Numbered from the stretch's first letter, positions 34,450-43,303 are shown. The stretch is 64,000 nt of DNA from Streptomyces sp. NBC_01283 (GCF_041435335.1 NZ_CP108430.1:9210001-9274000), one strand, 5' to 3'. The notes: generated by a model not told the origin, from the letters alone. Numbers and translations are program-made.

Positions 34450-35308
34450 CGCAGCGCAGGGCGACTACTACCACGACCTGAGTTACCGCGAGGACACAGC
34501 ACCGATACCCACCAGGGAGGGCGTGGAACTCTACTGCGAGTCCACAGGTGAGGGCATTGCCATCACGACGCTCAACAACTTCTTCTTCACCGCTCCGTTC
34601 TGGCGGGACTACACCGACGAACTCGCCAAGCACCACCGCGTGGTGAGCTACGACCTCTGCAACCACGGCCACTCCACACGGATGCCGGAGGAACCGACCT
34701 GGGAGGAGCACGCGGCCGACCTGGTCGGGCTGCTCGACGCGCTGGAGATCGACTCGACGTATCTGCTCGCCTCGTCGGCCTCCACCCAGCTCGCCCGTGA
34801 CGTGGCCCTGGCCTACCCGGACCGGGTCCGGGGCCTCGTGCTCGCCGGACCCGTCATCGGCCCGCAGATGCGGCGCCACCGGATGCTCCAGCGGGCCTGG
34901 CTGCGGACGCTGAACAGCCACGACATCCCCGTGCTGTTCGCCCACATGTACCCCGAGTTCGTCAGCACGGAGATGATCGAGGAGTACGGCGTTCCGGGCT
35001 TCCTCGGCCTGCGGGAGAGTTTCCTGGCCATGTCGACGCCCGAGGAGCTCAACAACGGCCTGACGCTCGCTCAGCAGGGCGACGCCAGTTCCGAGTTGCT
35101 GACCCGCATTCAGGCGCCCACGCTGATCGCCCTCGGCGACGACGACATCCTGCTGGGCCCGACGGCGGGCCACGAGCTGGCCGCCATGTTCCCCAACGGC
35201 CGCTGCGCGATCATGCCGAAGGCCGGCCATGTGCCCTTCCTCGACGACCCGGTGGGCTTCCAGGAGCTCGTCCGGAAGTTCATCGGCGAAGCGGAAGCGC
35301 ATGTCTGA
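34439..35308 (+). CDS. alpha/beta hydrolase, possible aminoacyl shuttle
   Basis: A 289-residue alpha/beta hydrolase. HRVVSYDLCNHGHSTRMP precedes the nucleophile elbow STYLLASSASTQLARDVALA, where the usual GxSxG has decayed to S-x-S-x-x. The acid lies in ALGDDDILLGP and the His in PKAGHVPFLDDP. It overlaps the preceding gene by 11 bp and the next carrier-protein gene by 8 bp. Lying between two carrier-protein genes in a cluster with a SyrB2-type halogenase, it parallels SyrC and CmaE, alpha/beta-hydrolase-fold enzymes that move aminoacyl groups between carriers. That role, or thioesterase activity, is inferred. Confidence 0.75.
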   Translation: MSADAAQGDYYHDLSYREDTAPIPTREGVELYCESTGEGIAITTLNNFFFTAPFWRDYTDELAKHHRVVSYDLCNHGHSTRMPEEPTWEEHAADLVGLLDALEIDSTYLLASSASTQLARDVALAYPDRVRGLVLAGPVIGPQMRRHRMLQRAWLRTLNSHDIPVLFAHMYPEFVSTEMIEEYGVPGFLGLRESFLAMSTPEELNNGLTLAQQGDASSELLTRIQAPTLIALGDDDILLGPTAGHELAAMFPNGRCAIMPKAGHVPFLDDPVGFQELVRKFIGEAEAHV

Positions 35309-35555
35309 TACGGCGGTGGAGGTACGGCAGCGGATTCGCGAGCTGCTGGTCGACGTGTTCGGCGGCCCCTCCTTCGTCAGCGGAGTGCACGACGCCGTGT
35401 CGCTCCGCGAGGCGGGGGTCCCCTCCACCGCGCTGGTCGCCCTGCTGGTCGCGATGGAGGACGCGTTCGGTTTTGAATGGGACGACGACGTCCGGCCGGA
35501 AGCGTTGCGTTCGATCGACTCGCTGGCAGGCCACGTCGTGGCGCTGCGCAACTGA
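35301..35555 (+). CDS. acyl carrier protein 2
   Basis: An 84-residue carrier protein. The predicted phosphopantetheine site is Ser42 in REAGVPSTALVALLVAMED, where the canonical Asp before Ser is replaced by Pro. Helix II and the acidic C-terminus (FGFEWDDDVRPE) are otherwise normal. It starts inside the end of the alpha/beta hydrolase gene and is followed 10 bp later by a phosphopantetheinyl transferase, which may be its dedicated activator. Confidence 0.8.
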   Translation: MSDTAVEVRQRIRELLVDVFGGPSFVSGVHDAVSLREAGVPSTALVALLVAMEDAFGFEWDDDVRPEALRSIDSLAGHVVALRN

Positions 35556-35565
35556 GGGCCACACG

Positions 35566-36132
35566 GTGACCGTTGAGCCGGCCGTGCCCCGGGGCGTGGC
35601 ACCGGAGATGTCAATGGAGACGTCTCCGGTGCCGGCGCCCCACGGACCGGCCGAGCAGTTCGTGGCCGGACGTCGTGCGGCCGCCGCGGCACTGGCCGCA
35701 GCCGGATCGCTCCAGCGGACGGTGCCACGGGCCCGAGACGGCAGACCACTCTTCCCCCGGGGGTTCGCCGGTTCGATCTCCCACACCGACCGGCTCGCGA
35801 TCGCCGCGGTGGTCCCCGGTGCCGAGGCCGTCGGCGTCGACATCGAGTCCGCGGTCATCACCCCGCGCATGGCCGCGTTCCTCCTGCGGGAACAGGAGCG
35901 GCGTCTGCTGCTCGCCCCGATCGGGCCCTACACCGCGCGCGACCTGTTCGCCGCCAAGGAGGCCGCCTTCAAGGCGATGAACGGCATCGACACGCTGGAG
36001 GAGTTCCTGTTCTGGCAGATCGACCTCAAGCAGTCCGACGGCGCGTTGATCGCGACGTACCGCGGCGAATCGGTGCCCCTGTGGACGCGCGCGGAGGCGG
36101 ATCTCTCGTTCGCCGTGGCGATACGGCGCTGA
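35566..36132 (+). CDS. 4'-phosphopantetheinyl transferase (EntD/Sfp-like)
   Basis: A 188-residue protein from a GTG with GAGGG upstream. Family motifs are GFAGSISHTDRLAIAAVVPG (about 67-86), AVGVDIESAV (about 89-98) with the Mg-binding Asp and Glu, and the ARDLFAAKEAAFKAMNG signature (WxxKEA-like, about 126-142). It would convert the apo carrier proteins of the cluster to holo form with CoA. Its place right after acyl carrier protein 2 suggests a dedicated role. Confidence 0.9.
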   Translation: MTVEPAVPRGVAPEMSMETSPVPAPHGPAEQFVAGRRAAAAALAAAGSLQRTVPRARDGRPLFPRGFAGSISHTDRLAIAAVVPGAEAVGVDIESAVITPRMAAFLLREQERRLLLAPIGPYTARDLFAAKEAAFKAMNGIDTLEEFLFWQIDLKQSDGALIATYRGESVPLWTRAEADLSFAVAIRR

Positions 36133-36232
36133 AGCCCATGGATCTGCCCACTCGCCCTCATACGCGCGTGATCCTCCTACGAGCGTGATCCTCCGCTCGG
36201 TTCCATGCCGTTGTCCTCATCTGGAGACCTTC

Positions 36233-37771
36233 ATGACCAGCACACCTCTGCCCGAGGGGGGCGCACGCTTTCAGCGCACGCTGACCACTCCGAAGATCGT
36301 GTTCATCATCATCGCCGCGGCCGCCCCCCTGGCCGCGATGGTGTTCACCGTCCCGCTCGCCTTCGCCATCGGCACCGGCCCCGGTGTGCCGGCCATGTTC
36401 CTCTTCGCGGGCCTGACCCTGCTGTGCTTCTCCGCCGGATATGCCGCCATCGCACGGCGGATCAGCCACATGGGCGGCTTCTACACCCATATCGCGCACG
36501 GCCTCGGCCGCCGGGCGGCGGCCGGGTCGGGACTGCTCGCGGTCCTCGCCTACAACGCCGCCACGGTCGGGGTGCTCGGCGCCTTCGCCTACTTCACCCA
36601 GAGCGTGGCCGCGGCGCACGGCCTCGACCTGCCCTGGCAGCTGTGGGCGGGACTCGGCTTGCTCCTGGTCGCCATGCTCGGCCACCGCGAGGCCAACCTC
36701 AGCGCCCGGCTGCTGTCCATCTGCATGGTGTGCGAGATCGCCATCCTGGTCGCACTGGACATCGCCGTCCTGGTCCGTCACGGCGGCGCGGCTCTGCCTT
36801 CCGCCTCCTTCGTCCCGCACGAGGTGTTCGCCCCCGGGCTCGGGGTCTCCGTGATGTTCGGCTTCGCTTCGTTCCTCGGCTTCGAATCGGCCGCCCTGTA
36901 CGGCGAGGAGGCCAAGGCGCCGCACCGCAGCGTGCCCCGCGCCACCGTCATCGCCGTGCTGACGGTCGCCTCGTTCTACGCCCTGACCAGCTGGGTCGCA
37001 GTCGGCGCTCTGGGACCCGAGCGGGTGGCCGCCCAGGCCCAGGGACACCTCGGCGACCTGTTCTTCCTGCTCAGCGACAGCTACCTGGGCCATCCGGCCA
37101 CCGTCACCATGCAGGTCCTGCTGTGCACCAGCCTGTTCGCCGCCTGGCTGGCGCTGCACAACGCCGCCAACCGGTACATGTACGCCCTCAGCCGCGACGG
37201 GCTGCTGCCCTCCGCCCTCCACTCCACGCACGCGGGGCACGGCTCCGTGCACCGGGCCAGTCTGGTCCAGTCCCTCATCAGTGCCGTGGTGGTCGCCTTG
37301 TTCGCGCTCGCGGGTCTCGACCCGTACGTGAACATGTCGACCAGCATGCTGGGCCTTGGCACCCTCGGCATCATCCTGCTGCAGGCCGTGGCCTCGGTGG
37401 CCGTGATCGGCTACTTCCGCAATCGGCGTGAGGGACGCTGGGCGACGGTCATCGCGCCCGCCCTGGGGGCCCTGGGGCTGATCACCGCAGCGGTTCTGGT
37501 GGTGTCGAACTTCGACGTGCTGACCGGCACCACCGAACCCGCCGTCACCGCCCTGCCGTGGCTCCTGCTGGTGGCCGGCGGCCTCGGCGTCGCCCATGCC
37601 TCCTGGCTGCGCCGGGCCCACCCGGACCGGTACGCACGCCTGGGCGGCGCAGCCGAGCCGGCGGCGCCCCCCACCGCCGTCCCGGCCCCCACCGCCCCGG
37701 CCCCCACCGCCCCGGCCCCCACCGCCCCGGCCGGGGACCCTTCCGGCAGCCTCTCCCAAGCCGCGCCGTGA
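36233..37771 (+). CDS. APC-superfamily amino-acid/polyamine permease
   Basis: A 512-residue integral membrane protein with about 12 hydrophobic segments, beginning IVFIIIAAAAPLAAMVFTVP. GFASFLGFESAALYGEEAKA (about 218-237) is the conserved APC loop of transporters annotated as amino-acid permeases. The C-terminus ends in a Pro/Ala/Thr tail with four tandem PAPTA-type units encoded by a 15-bp repeat. GGAGA precedes the ATG. Lying between a carrier-protein module and an amino-acid decarboxylase, it may import the amino-acid precursor or exchange it for a decarboxylated amine. Confidence 0.85.
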   Translation: MTSTPLPEGGARFQRTLTTPKIVFIIIAAAAPLAAMVFTVPLAFAIGTGPGVPAMFLFAGLTLLCFSAGYAAIARRISHMGGFYTHIAHGLGRRAAAGSGLLAVLAYNAATVGVLGAFAYFTQSVAAAHGLDLPWQLWAGLGLLLVAMLGHREANLSARLLSICMVCEIAILVALDIAVLVRHGGAALPSASFVPHEVFAPGLGVSVMFGFASFLGFESAALYGEEAKAPHRSVPRATVIAVLTVASFYALTSWVAVGALGPERVAAQAQGHLGDLFFLLSDSYLGHPATVTMQVLLCTSLFAAWLALHNAANRYMYALSRDGLLPSALHSTHAGHGSVHRASLVQSLISAVVVALFALAGLDPYVNMSTSMLGLGTLGIILLQAVASVAVIGYFRNRREGRWATVIAPALGALGLITAAVLVVSNFDVLTGTTEPAVTALPWLLLVAGGLGVAHASWLRRAHPDRYARLGGAAEPAAPPTAVPAPTAPAPTAPAPTAPAGDPSGSLSQAAP

Positions 37772-37815
37772 CTCCCACCGGATCGGGGAGCCGCGCAGTG
37801 AAAGGACCAGCTCCA

Positions 37816-39501
37816 ATGCCTCGTGAAACCGAGACGCATGCAGACATCCCCTTCGGTCCCGAAGACACGCCGTGGCAAAAGACCTTCAGCGGCCTGCGGG
37901 TCGTCGGCGGCCGCCCCTACGGCACGCCCCCGTCCTCCGACCCCCGTACGGCCTACATCGGCGTTCCCGAAGTGCCGCACCACAAGGTGCAGTTGCCGCC
38001 CACCGGACTGGACCCGGAGCAGTACACCGAAGCCGAGGAGCTGTTCCGCCGCCACATAGACACCCAGACGCGCAACTTCGCCGGCTACCAGGTCACCAGC
38101 GCCCTCGACTACGAAGCACGCCTGGGGCACTACCTCAACCGGCACCTGAACAACGTCGGAGACCCCTACCAGTCCAGCTCGTACACGCTCAACTCCAAGG
38201 TCCTGGAGCGGGCCGTACTCGACTACTTCGCCTCACTGTGGCACGCGAAGTGGCCGCACGATCCACAGGACCCCGAGTCGTACTGGGGCTACGTCCTGAC
38301 CATGGGCTCCAGCGAAGGGAACCTGTACGGCCTGTGGAACGCACGGGACTACCTGTCGGGCAAGCCCCTGCGCACGCACCCCGGCCGGCCCGACCGGGCG
38401 GCCTTCGAGCAGGCACGGCGCGGCGAAGGCCCGCATGCCTACCATCCGGTGGCGTTCTTCTCCGAAGACACCCACTACTCGCTGACCAAAGCCGTACGCG
38501 CGCTGGACATCGACACCTTCCACGCCCTGGGCTCCACGCGCTACCCCGACGAGAACCCCCTCGCACCAGGAACCCCCTGGCCGCGGGAGGTGCCCTCCAC
38601 CGAGCACGGCGCCATCGACATCGAGCAGCTCGCCCTCCTGGTGCGGTTCTTCGCCAGCCGTGGCTACCCGATCCTGGTCAGCCTCAACTACGGGTCCACC
38701 TTCAAGGGCGCGTACGACGACGTCGAGACGGTGGCCGACACGGTGCGCGCCATCTGCGCCGAATACGGGCTGGACAACCGCAGCGTCCCCCGCGACCGCG
38801 ACCGCGGCACGGACAGCGACGGTGACCAGCGGTCGGGGTTCTGGCTGCACGTCGACGGGGCACTGGGGGCCGGCTACGCGCCCTACCTGGAGATGGCCCG
38901 GGACGCCGGCATGGTGGAGCAGGCACCGCCGGCTTTCGACTTCAGGATCCCCGACGTGCACTCACTGACCATGAGCGGCCACAAATGGATGGGGACACCG
39001 TGGGCGTGCGGAGTGTTCATGACCCGCACCGGACTGCAGATGGCCCCGCCGAGGTCATCGGAGTACATCGGCGCGGCCGACACCACCTTCGCGGGCTCCC
39101 GCAACGGCTTCTCCTCGCTGCTGATGTGGGACTATCTGGCCCGTCACTCCTACGACGACCAGGCCCGGCTGGCGGCCGAGTGCGACGGCCTCGCCGCCTA
39201 CACGCATGAGCAACTACTGCTGCTGCAACAGCAGTTGGGCCACGACCTATGGGTGGCCCGCAGCCCGCAGTCGCTGACGGTGCGGTTTCGCCAGCCGCAC
39301 GCGGACATCGTCCGCCGCTACTCCCTTTCCAGCGAAACCGTGCACGTCCAGGGCGCCGCACGCGCCTACGTCCACCTGTACGCGATGCGCCACCTCACCA
39401 GGCAACGCGTCGACGAGCTCATCGGCGAGCTGCGCCAGCCGGGCGCCTTCCCCCTGGCCCCGCCCGCGGACAGCACCGCCGGCCAACGACTGCCGCAATG
39501 A
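37816..39501 (+). CDS. PLP-dependent group II decarboxylase, valine-decarboxylase-like
   Basis: A 561-residue PLP enzyme. LTMGSSEGNLYGLWNARDYL (about 168-187) is the cofactor phosphate region. FWLHVDGALGAGYAPYLEMA has the PLP-pairing Asp (about 347). LTMSGHKWMGTPWACGVFMT has the Schiff-base Lys (about 390). The long N-terminal extension and RHIDTQTRNFAGYQVTS segment recall the large decarboxylases such as VlmD of valanimycin biosynthesis. It would release CO2 from an amino acid to give a primary amine. AAAGGA precedes the ATG. It follows the permease and precedes the halogenase. Confidence 0.8.
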   Translation: MPRETETHADIPFGPEDTPWQKTFSGLRVVGGRPYGTPPSSDPRTAYIGVPEVPHHKVQLPPTGLDPEQYTEAEELFRRHIDTQTRNFAGYQVTSALDYEARLGHYLNRHLNNVGDPYQSSSYTLNSKVLERAVLDYFASLWHAKWPHDPQDPESYWGYVLTMGSSEGNLYGLWNARDYLSGKPLRTHPGRPDRAAFEQARRGEGPHAYHPVAFFSEDTHYSLTKAVRALDIDTFHALGSTRYPDENPLAPGTPWPREVPSTEHGAIDIEQLALLVRFFASRGYPILVSLNYGSTFKGAYDDVETVADTVRAICAEYGLDNRSVPRDRDRGTDSDGDQRSGFWLHVDGALGAGYAPYLEMARDAGMVEQAPPAFDFRIPDVHSLTMSGHKWMGTPWACGVFMTRTGLQMAPPRSSEYIGAADTTFAGSRNGFSSLLMWDYLARHSYDDQARLAAECDGLAAYTHEQLLLLQQQLGHDLWVARSPQSLTVRFRQPHADIVRRYSLSSETVHVQGAARAYVHLYAMRHLTRQRVDELIGELRQPGAFPLAPPADSTAGQRLPQ

Positions 39502-39569
39502 CCTCGAGACGGGGACGGGCCTGAGCGCCCGGCCCCGGAGCGTGTCTTGAGCCCACACCGAGGAGGAAC

Positions 39570-40526
39570 ATGTCCGCTCAACAGCACGACTTCCGGCTCA
39601 CCGCCGACGAGGTGGCGCAGTTCCACCGCAACGGATACGCGGGCCCCTTCACCCTCTACGCACCCGAGGAGATCGAGCGGGAGTGGGCCCAAACCCGCCA
39701 GGACCTCACCGACCGCAGCGGCGCGGTGTACCGGGAGGAATCCGATGGCCCGGGGACGGCGAACCTGTCCAACTACGACCGGCACCTCGACAACGCCTTC
39801 CTCGCCGACCACATCACCCAGCCGCACATCGTGGACCGGGTCGCCTCCGTGCTCGGCCCGGACGTGCTGTGCTGGCGCTCGGACTTCTTCCCCAAGTACC
39901 CGGGGAACGAGGGCACGGACTGGCACCAGGCCGCCACCTTCGCCAACGCCTGCGGCCGGCCCCAGGTCCAGTGGCCGCAGGGATCCGAGCCGGGCGGCTC
40001 GCTCACCGTGTGGTGCGCGTTCAGCGACGCCACCGCCGACATGGGCGGCCTGCAGTTCATCCCCGGCACGCACCGCACCATGTACTACGACGAGACCAAG
40101 CCGATGCGCTACGACCCCGACCGGAACATCTCCGTGCTCAAGCACGGGGTCCGGCGCGGCTTCTTCGGCTACGACTACCGCGAACTCCAGATCGACCCGG
40201 CCTGGCAGCCGGACGAGTCCAGGGCCGTGTCCGTGGACATGCGGGCCGGGCAGTTCGTCATCTTCTCGTCGCGTCTCCTGCACGCCTCCCACCCGCACAG
40301 CGGCCGGACCAGGCGGATGCGCATGGGCTTCTCGGCGCGCTATGTCCCCACGTCCGTACGGGTCTACCCCGGCGCCTCGGAGGTCGAGGAGTACGGCGGA
40401 CGGGCGAGCCTCGAACGGTATGGGACGGTCCTGGTCAGCGGCGAGGACCGCTTCGGCCACAACCGCATCGCCGCGAGCACCACCACCGGCCGTGCCTTCC
40501 GCCGCCGTGGCGTGCCCGTCAGCTGA
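39570..40526 (+). CDS. SyrB2-type non-heme Fe(II)/2-oxoglutarate halogenase
   Basis: A 318-residue PhyH-fold protein that, from memory of the SyrB2 sequence, matches it over its whole length (SNYDRHLDNAFLADHI, FFPKYPGNEGTDWHQAATFA, KHGVRRGFFGYDYRELQID, RMRMGFSARYVP). The facial triad is His119-x-Ala121 and His238 (LLHASHPHSG). The Ala replaces the carboxylate of ordinary hydroxylases and leaves room for chloride, the defining feature of these halogenases. SyrB2 relatives chlorinate unactivated carbons of aminoacyl groups tethered to a carrier protein, so the carrier proteins of this operon are the likely substrates. It ends the plus-strand run. Confidence 0.9.
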   Translation: MSAQQHDFRLTADEVAQFHRNGYAGPFTLYAPEEIEREWAQTRQDLTDRSGAVYREESDGPGTANLSNYDRHLDNAFLADHITQPHIVDRVASVLGPDVLCWRSDFFPKYPGNEGTDWHQAATFANACGRPQVQWPQGSEPGGSLTVWCAFSDATADMGGLQFIPGTHRTMYYDETKPMRYDPDRNISVLKHGVRRGFFGYDYRELQIDPAWQPDESRAVSVDMRAGQFVIFSSRLLHASHPHSGRTRRMRMGFSARYVPTSVRVYPGASEVEEYGGRASLERYGTVLVSGEDRFGHNRIAASTTTGRAFRRRGVPVS

Positions 40527-40531
40527 GGCCG

Positions 40532-41531
40532 TCAGGGCAGGACCACGACCTGGGCGGCGTGGGTCAGGCCCGCGCCGAATCCGACGAGCAGGGCCAGGCC
40601 GCCGCTGGGGACGGCCCCCTGGGACATCAGCTGGTCGAGGGCCAGCGGGATCGACGCGGCCGAGGTGTTCCCGGCGGTGACGACATCCTTGGCGACGACC
40701 GTGTGCGGGGCGAGGCCCAACGACGTGGCGGCGGCGTCGATGATGCGGCCATTGGCCTGGTGGGGGACGAACGCGTCGAGGTCGGCGACCTCCACACCCG
40801 CTTCATCGAGGGCCTGCCGGGAGATTTCCGGCACGGTCCGGGTCGCCCAGCGGAACACCTCGGGACCGGCCATCCGCAGATACGGCCACGGGGCCCGCGC
40901 GCTGCGGACATCCAGCCAGCTGCGGTCGTGGGCGATCATGTGGTGCCGCTCGCCGTCCGCCCCCCCAGACCACCGGGCCGAAGCCGGGGGAGCCGGACGG
41001 GCCCACCACGACCGCGCCCGCGCCGTCCCCGAAGAGGAACGCGGTGCCGCGGTCCCTCGGATCGACGATGTCGCTCATCTTCTCGGAGCCGACCACCACG
41101 ACGTGGCGCGCATCGCCGGAGCGCACCAGCGCATCGGCCAGCCCCAGAGCGTAGGAGAAGCCCGAGCAGGCGGCACTGACATCCAGGCTGCCTGCGCCGC
41201 GGGCGCCCAACAGCCCGGCCACTCGGGGCGCGGCGGCCGGCGCCTGCTCCAGGAAGGACATGGTCGCCACCAGCACCATGCCGACCTCGGCGGGCTGGAT
41301 GCCCGCCTGGGCCACCGCCTTGCGGGCCGCCTCCGCGGCCATCGTGACGACTGTCTCGTCCGGTCCCGCGAACCGCCGGGAAGTGATCCCGCAACGGCGG
41401 CGGATCCACTCGTCGCTGGAGTCGATGCGGGCGCAGATCTCGTCGTTGCCCACCACGCGGGTCGGCCGGTACACGCCGACACCCAGGATGCGCGCCCCGG
41501 GCGGGCGCTCGGCCGGACGCAGGGCGCCCAT
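40532..41531 (-). pseudogene. KAS III (FabH-like) gene with a frameshift in a C7 tract
   Basis: The N-terminal half (from ATG 41531) has PTRVVGNDEICARIDSSDEW and the nucleophile loop SLDVSAACSGFSYALG with Cys122. The C-terminal half, in the next frame, has AFVPHQANGRIID and VVTAGNTSAASIPLALDQ, so Cys, His and Asn are all present but in different frames. The break is at a run of seven C on the plus strand (40960-40966); with six, the frame joins as VVWGADGERHHMIAHDRSWL. The intact product would be about 332 residues. It may be a real inactivation, a phase-variable tract or a sequencing error. The start overlaps the acyl-AMP ligase stop. Confidence 0.85.
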
Positions 41532-43303
41532 CACGTTCCCGCCCCGGCGGCCGCCGCTGCGGGCACGCTCACGACGGGCAGGTCGCCGTTCTCGTAGCGC
41601 CGCTTGCACGCCCGGCGCTGTACTTTCCCGCTGGAGGTCTTCGGCACGGTCCCGCGCCGCACGACGAGCACCTCGTCCGGGGTGATCCGATTGCGCCCCC
41701 GTACGGCCTCGTGCACCCGCCGGCATATCTCCTCGGCGCCCAGGGAGTTCAGCAGCCGGCCATCGGCCTCGACGAGCACGACGAGCCGCTCACGCTCACC
41801 GTCCTCGCTGGAGAAGGCGGCCGCGCAGTTGGGATGGGCGCCCGGGATCGCCAGCTCGGCGGAGAGCTCGATGTCCTGCGGATAGTGGTTGCGTCCCTTG
41901 CGGATGATGACGTCTTTCAGGCGCCCGGTCACAAACAGTTCCCCCTCGTGCAGAAACCCGAGGTCCCCGGTGCGCAGCTGGGGTATGCCGGACAGCTCCG
42001 GGTTGGTGACCCGGGCCTGGAACGTCTCCTCGGTCGCCTCGGCGCGCCCGTGGTAACCCCGCGCCACACAGGGGCCGTTGATCCAGATCTCGCCGACCTG
42101 CCCGTCGGCCAGGAGGCGGTGCGTGGCGGGGTCGACGATGCCCACCCGGGTGCGGCCGACCACGCTGCCGCTGCCGACCAAGGGGACGGCGTCGGCGGCG
42201 CCGTCACCGACGGGCTGCGCGGTGCCGTTGCGCAGCGCCTCGGCGGACAGCCACAGGACGGTGGGCTCCTGGTCCTGGCGGGAGCCGGTGGCCTTGAGGG
42301 TGTTCTCCGCCAGGCCGTAACCGGGGCACATGGCACGCGGGTCGAAGCCGTGCGGCGCGAACGCGTCGGTGAACGCGCGCAGGGTGGTCCAGCGCACCGG
42401 CTCGGCGCCGTTGGCGGCCACGCGCCAGCGGGAGAGATCGCCCACGGCAGCGGTCTTGCCCTCCGCGGCCGCCCGTACGCACAACTCGTAGGCGAAGCTG
42501 GGCGCGGCGGCGTGCGTGCCGCCGAACCGGGCCAGGGCCTCCAGCCAGCGGGCCGGGCGGCGGATGAATGACTCCGGGGCCATCAGGTACGAGGGTATGC
42601 CCGCCCACAGCGGCATGACGACGCCGAACAGCATGCCCATGTCATGGAAGAGCGGCAGCCAGTTGACGACGGTGCCGCCCGGCTCGCACGGCCACAGCTC
42701 GTCGCTCTCCACCACATTGGCAAGGAAGTTGGCGTGAGTGACCATGACGCCCTTGGGGTCGCCGGTGGAGCCGGACGTGTACTGCAGCAGCGCGATGTCC
42801 TCGGGGCCCGGAAGGGTCGGCCCGACGGCGTCCGGGTCATAGTGCAGCGCGTCGGTGGCGATGAGCCTCAGACCGCTCAACTCCGCCATGTCACCGAAGC
42901 GTTCACGCATCTCGCGCGCGACCTCCGCGGTGGTCAGGACGGTCGAGGTCCCGGCGTCGTCGGCGATCCGGCGCAGCCGCTCGACCTCCTCGCGCCGCCG
43001 GGGCACCTGCACCGGAGCGCTGGCCATGCGCGCGTACATGCACCCCAGCAGTGTCCGGACGAACTCCAGGCCGGAGGGGTAGAGCAGCACGGCGCTGGCT
43101 CCCGAGAGGCCCTCGGCCGCGAACGCAGCCGCTCGCATGCGGGCATCGCCGTGCAGGCGGCCGTAGGTCAAGGTCTCCTGGGGGTCCTCGCCGTTGAGCA
43201 GGAAGACATAAGCGGTCCGGTCGGGCTGCTTCTCGCCGCGCAATCGCAGGGCGTCCGCCAAGGTGTGCACGTCCACGGTCGAATACGGTCCTGTGCTGGT
43301 CAC
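41531..43303 (-). CDS. fatty acyl-AMP ligase (FAAL)
   Basis: A 590-residue ANL-superfamily enzyme. DIALLQYTSGSTGDPKGVMV (about 167-186) is the ATP-binding P-loop. VVNWLPLFHDMGMLFGVVMP (about 209-228) and PGYGLAENTLKATGSRQD (about 323-340) are diagnostic for FAALs as opposed to CoA ligases. VTGRLKDVIIRKGRNHYPQD is the hinge region. FAALs activate fatty acids as acyl-AMP and load them directly on a carrier protein. The C-terminal Lys region (TSSGKVQRRACKRRY) is present. It likely supplies an acyl starter to the cluster. Confidence 0.9.
   Translation of the reverse strand: MTSTGPYSTVDVHTLADALRLRGEKQPDRTAYVFLLNGEDPQETLTYGRLHGDARMRAAAFAAEGLSGASAVLLYPSGLEFVRTLLGCMYARMASAPVQVPRRREEVERLRRIADDAGTSTVLTTAEVAREMRERFGDMAELSGLRLIATDALHYDPDAVGPTLPGPEDIALLQYTSGSTGDPKGVMVTHANFLANVVESDELWPCEPGGTVVNWLPLFHDMGMLFGVVMPLWAGIPSYLMAPESFIRRPARWLEALARFGGTHAAAPSFAYELCVRAAAEGKTAAVGDLSRWRVAANGAEPVRWTTLRAFTDAFAPHGFDPRAMCPGYGLAENTLKATGSRQDQEPTVLWLSAEALRNGTAQPVGDGAADAVPLVGSGSVVGRTRVGIVDPATHRLLADGQVGEIWINGPCVARGYHGRAEATEETFQARVTNPELSGIPQLRTGDLGFLHEGELFVTGRLKDVIIRKGRNHYPQDIELSAELAIPGAHPNCAAAFSSEDGERERLVVLVEADGRLLNSLGAEEICRRVHEAVRGRNRITPDEVLVVRRGTVPKTSSGKVQRRACKRRYENGDLPVVSVPAAAAAGAGT

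Noticed and set aside
36158..37816. A 552-codon open frame on the minus strand opposite the permease gene
   Set aside because: It is a Gly/Gln/His/Asp-rich shadow of a high-GC gene. The plus-strand frame has a clear APC permease with membrane segments and a ribosome site.
29877..40526. Assignment of the core as a valanimycin/azoxy-type cluster because of the valine-decarboxylase-like and diiron genes
   Set aside because: I see no seryl-tRNA-dependent transferase, full-length seryl-tRNA synthetase or flavin amine hydroxylase, which azoxy clusters of that kind carry. The halogenase and carrier-protein ligase point elsewhere.
39570..40526. Annotation of the halogenase as a phytanoyl-CoA or ectoine hydroxylase
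   Set aside because: The iron-binding carboxylate is Ala, and the surrounding sequence follows SyrB2 rather than hydroxylases.
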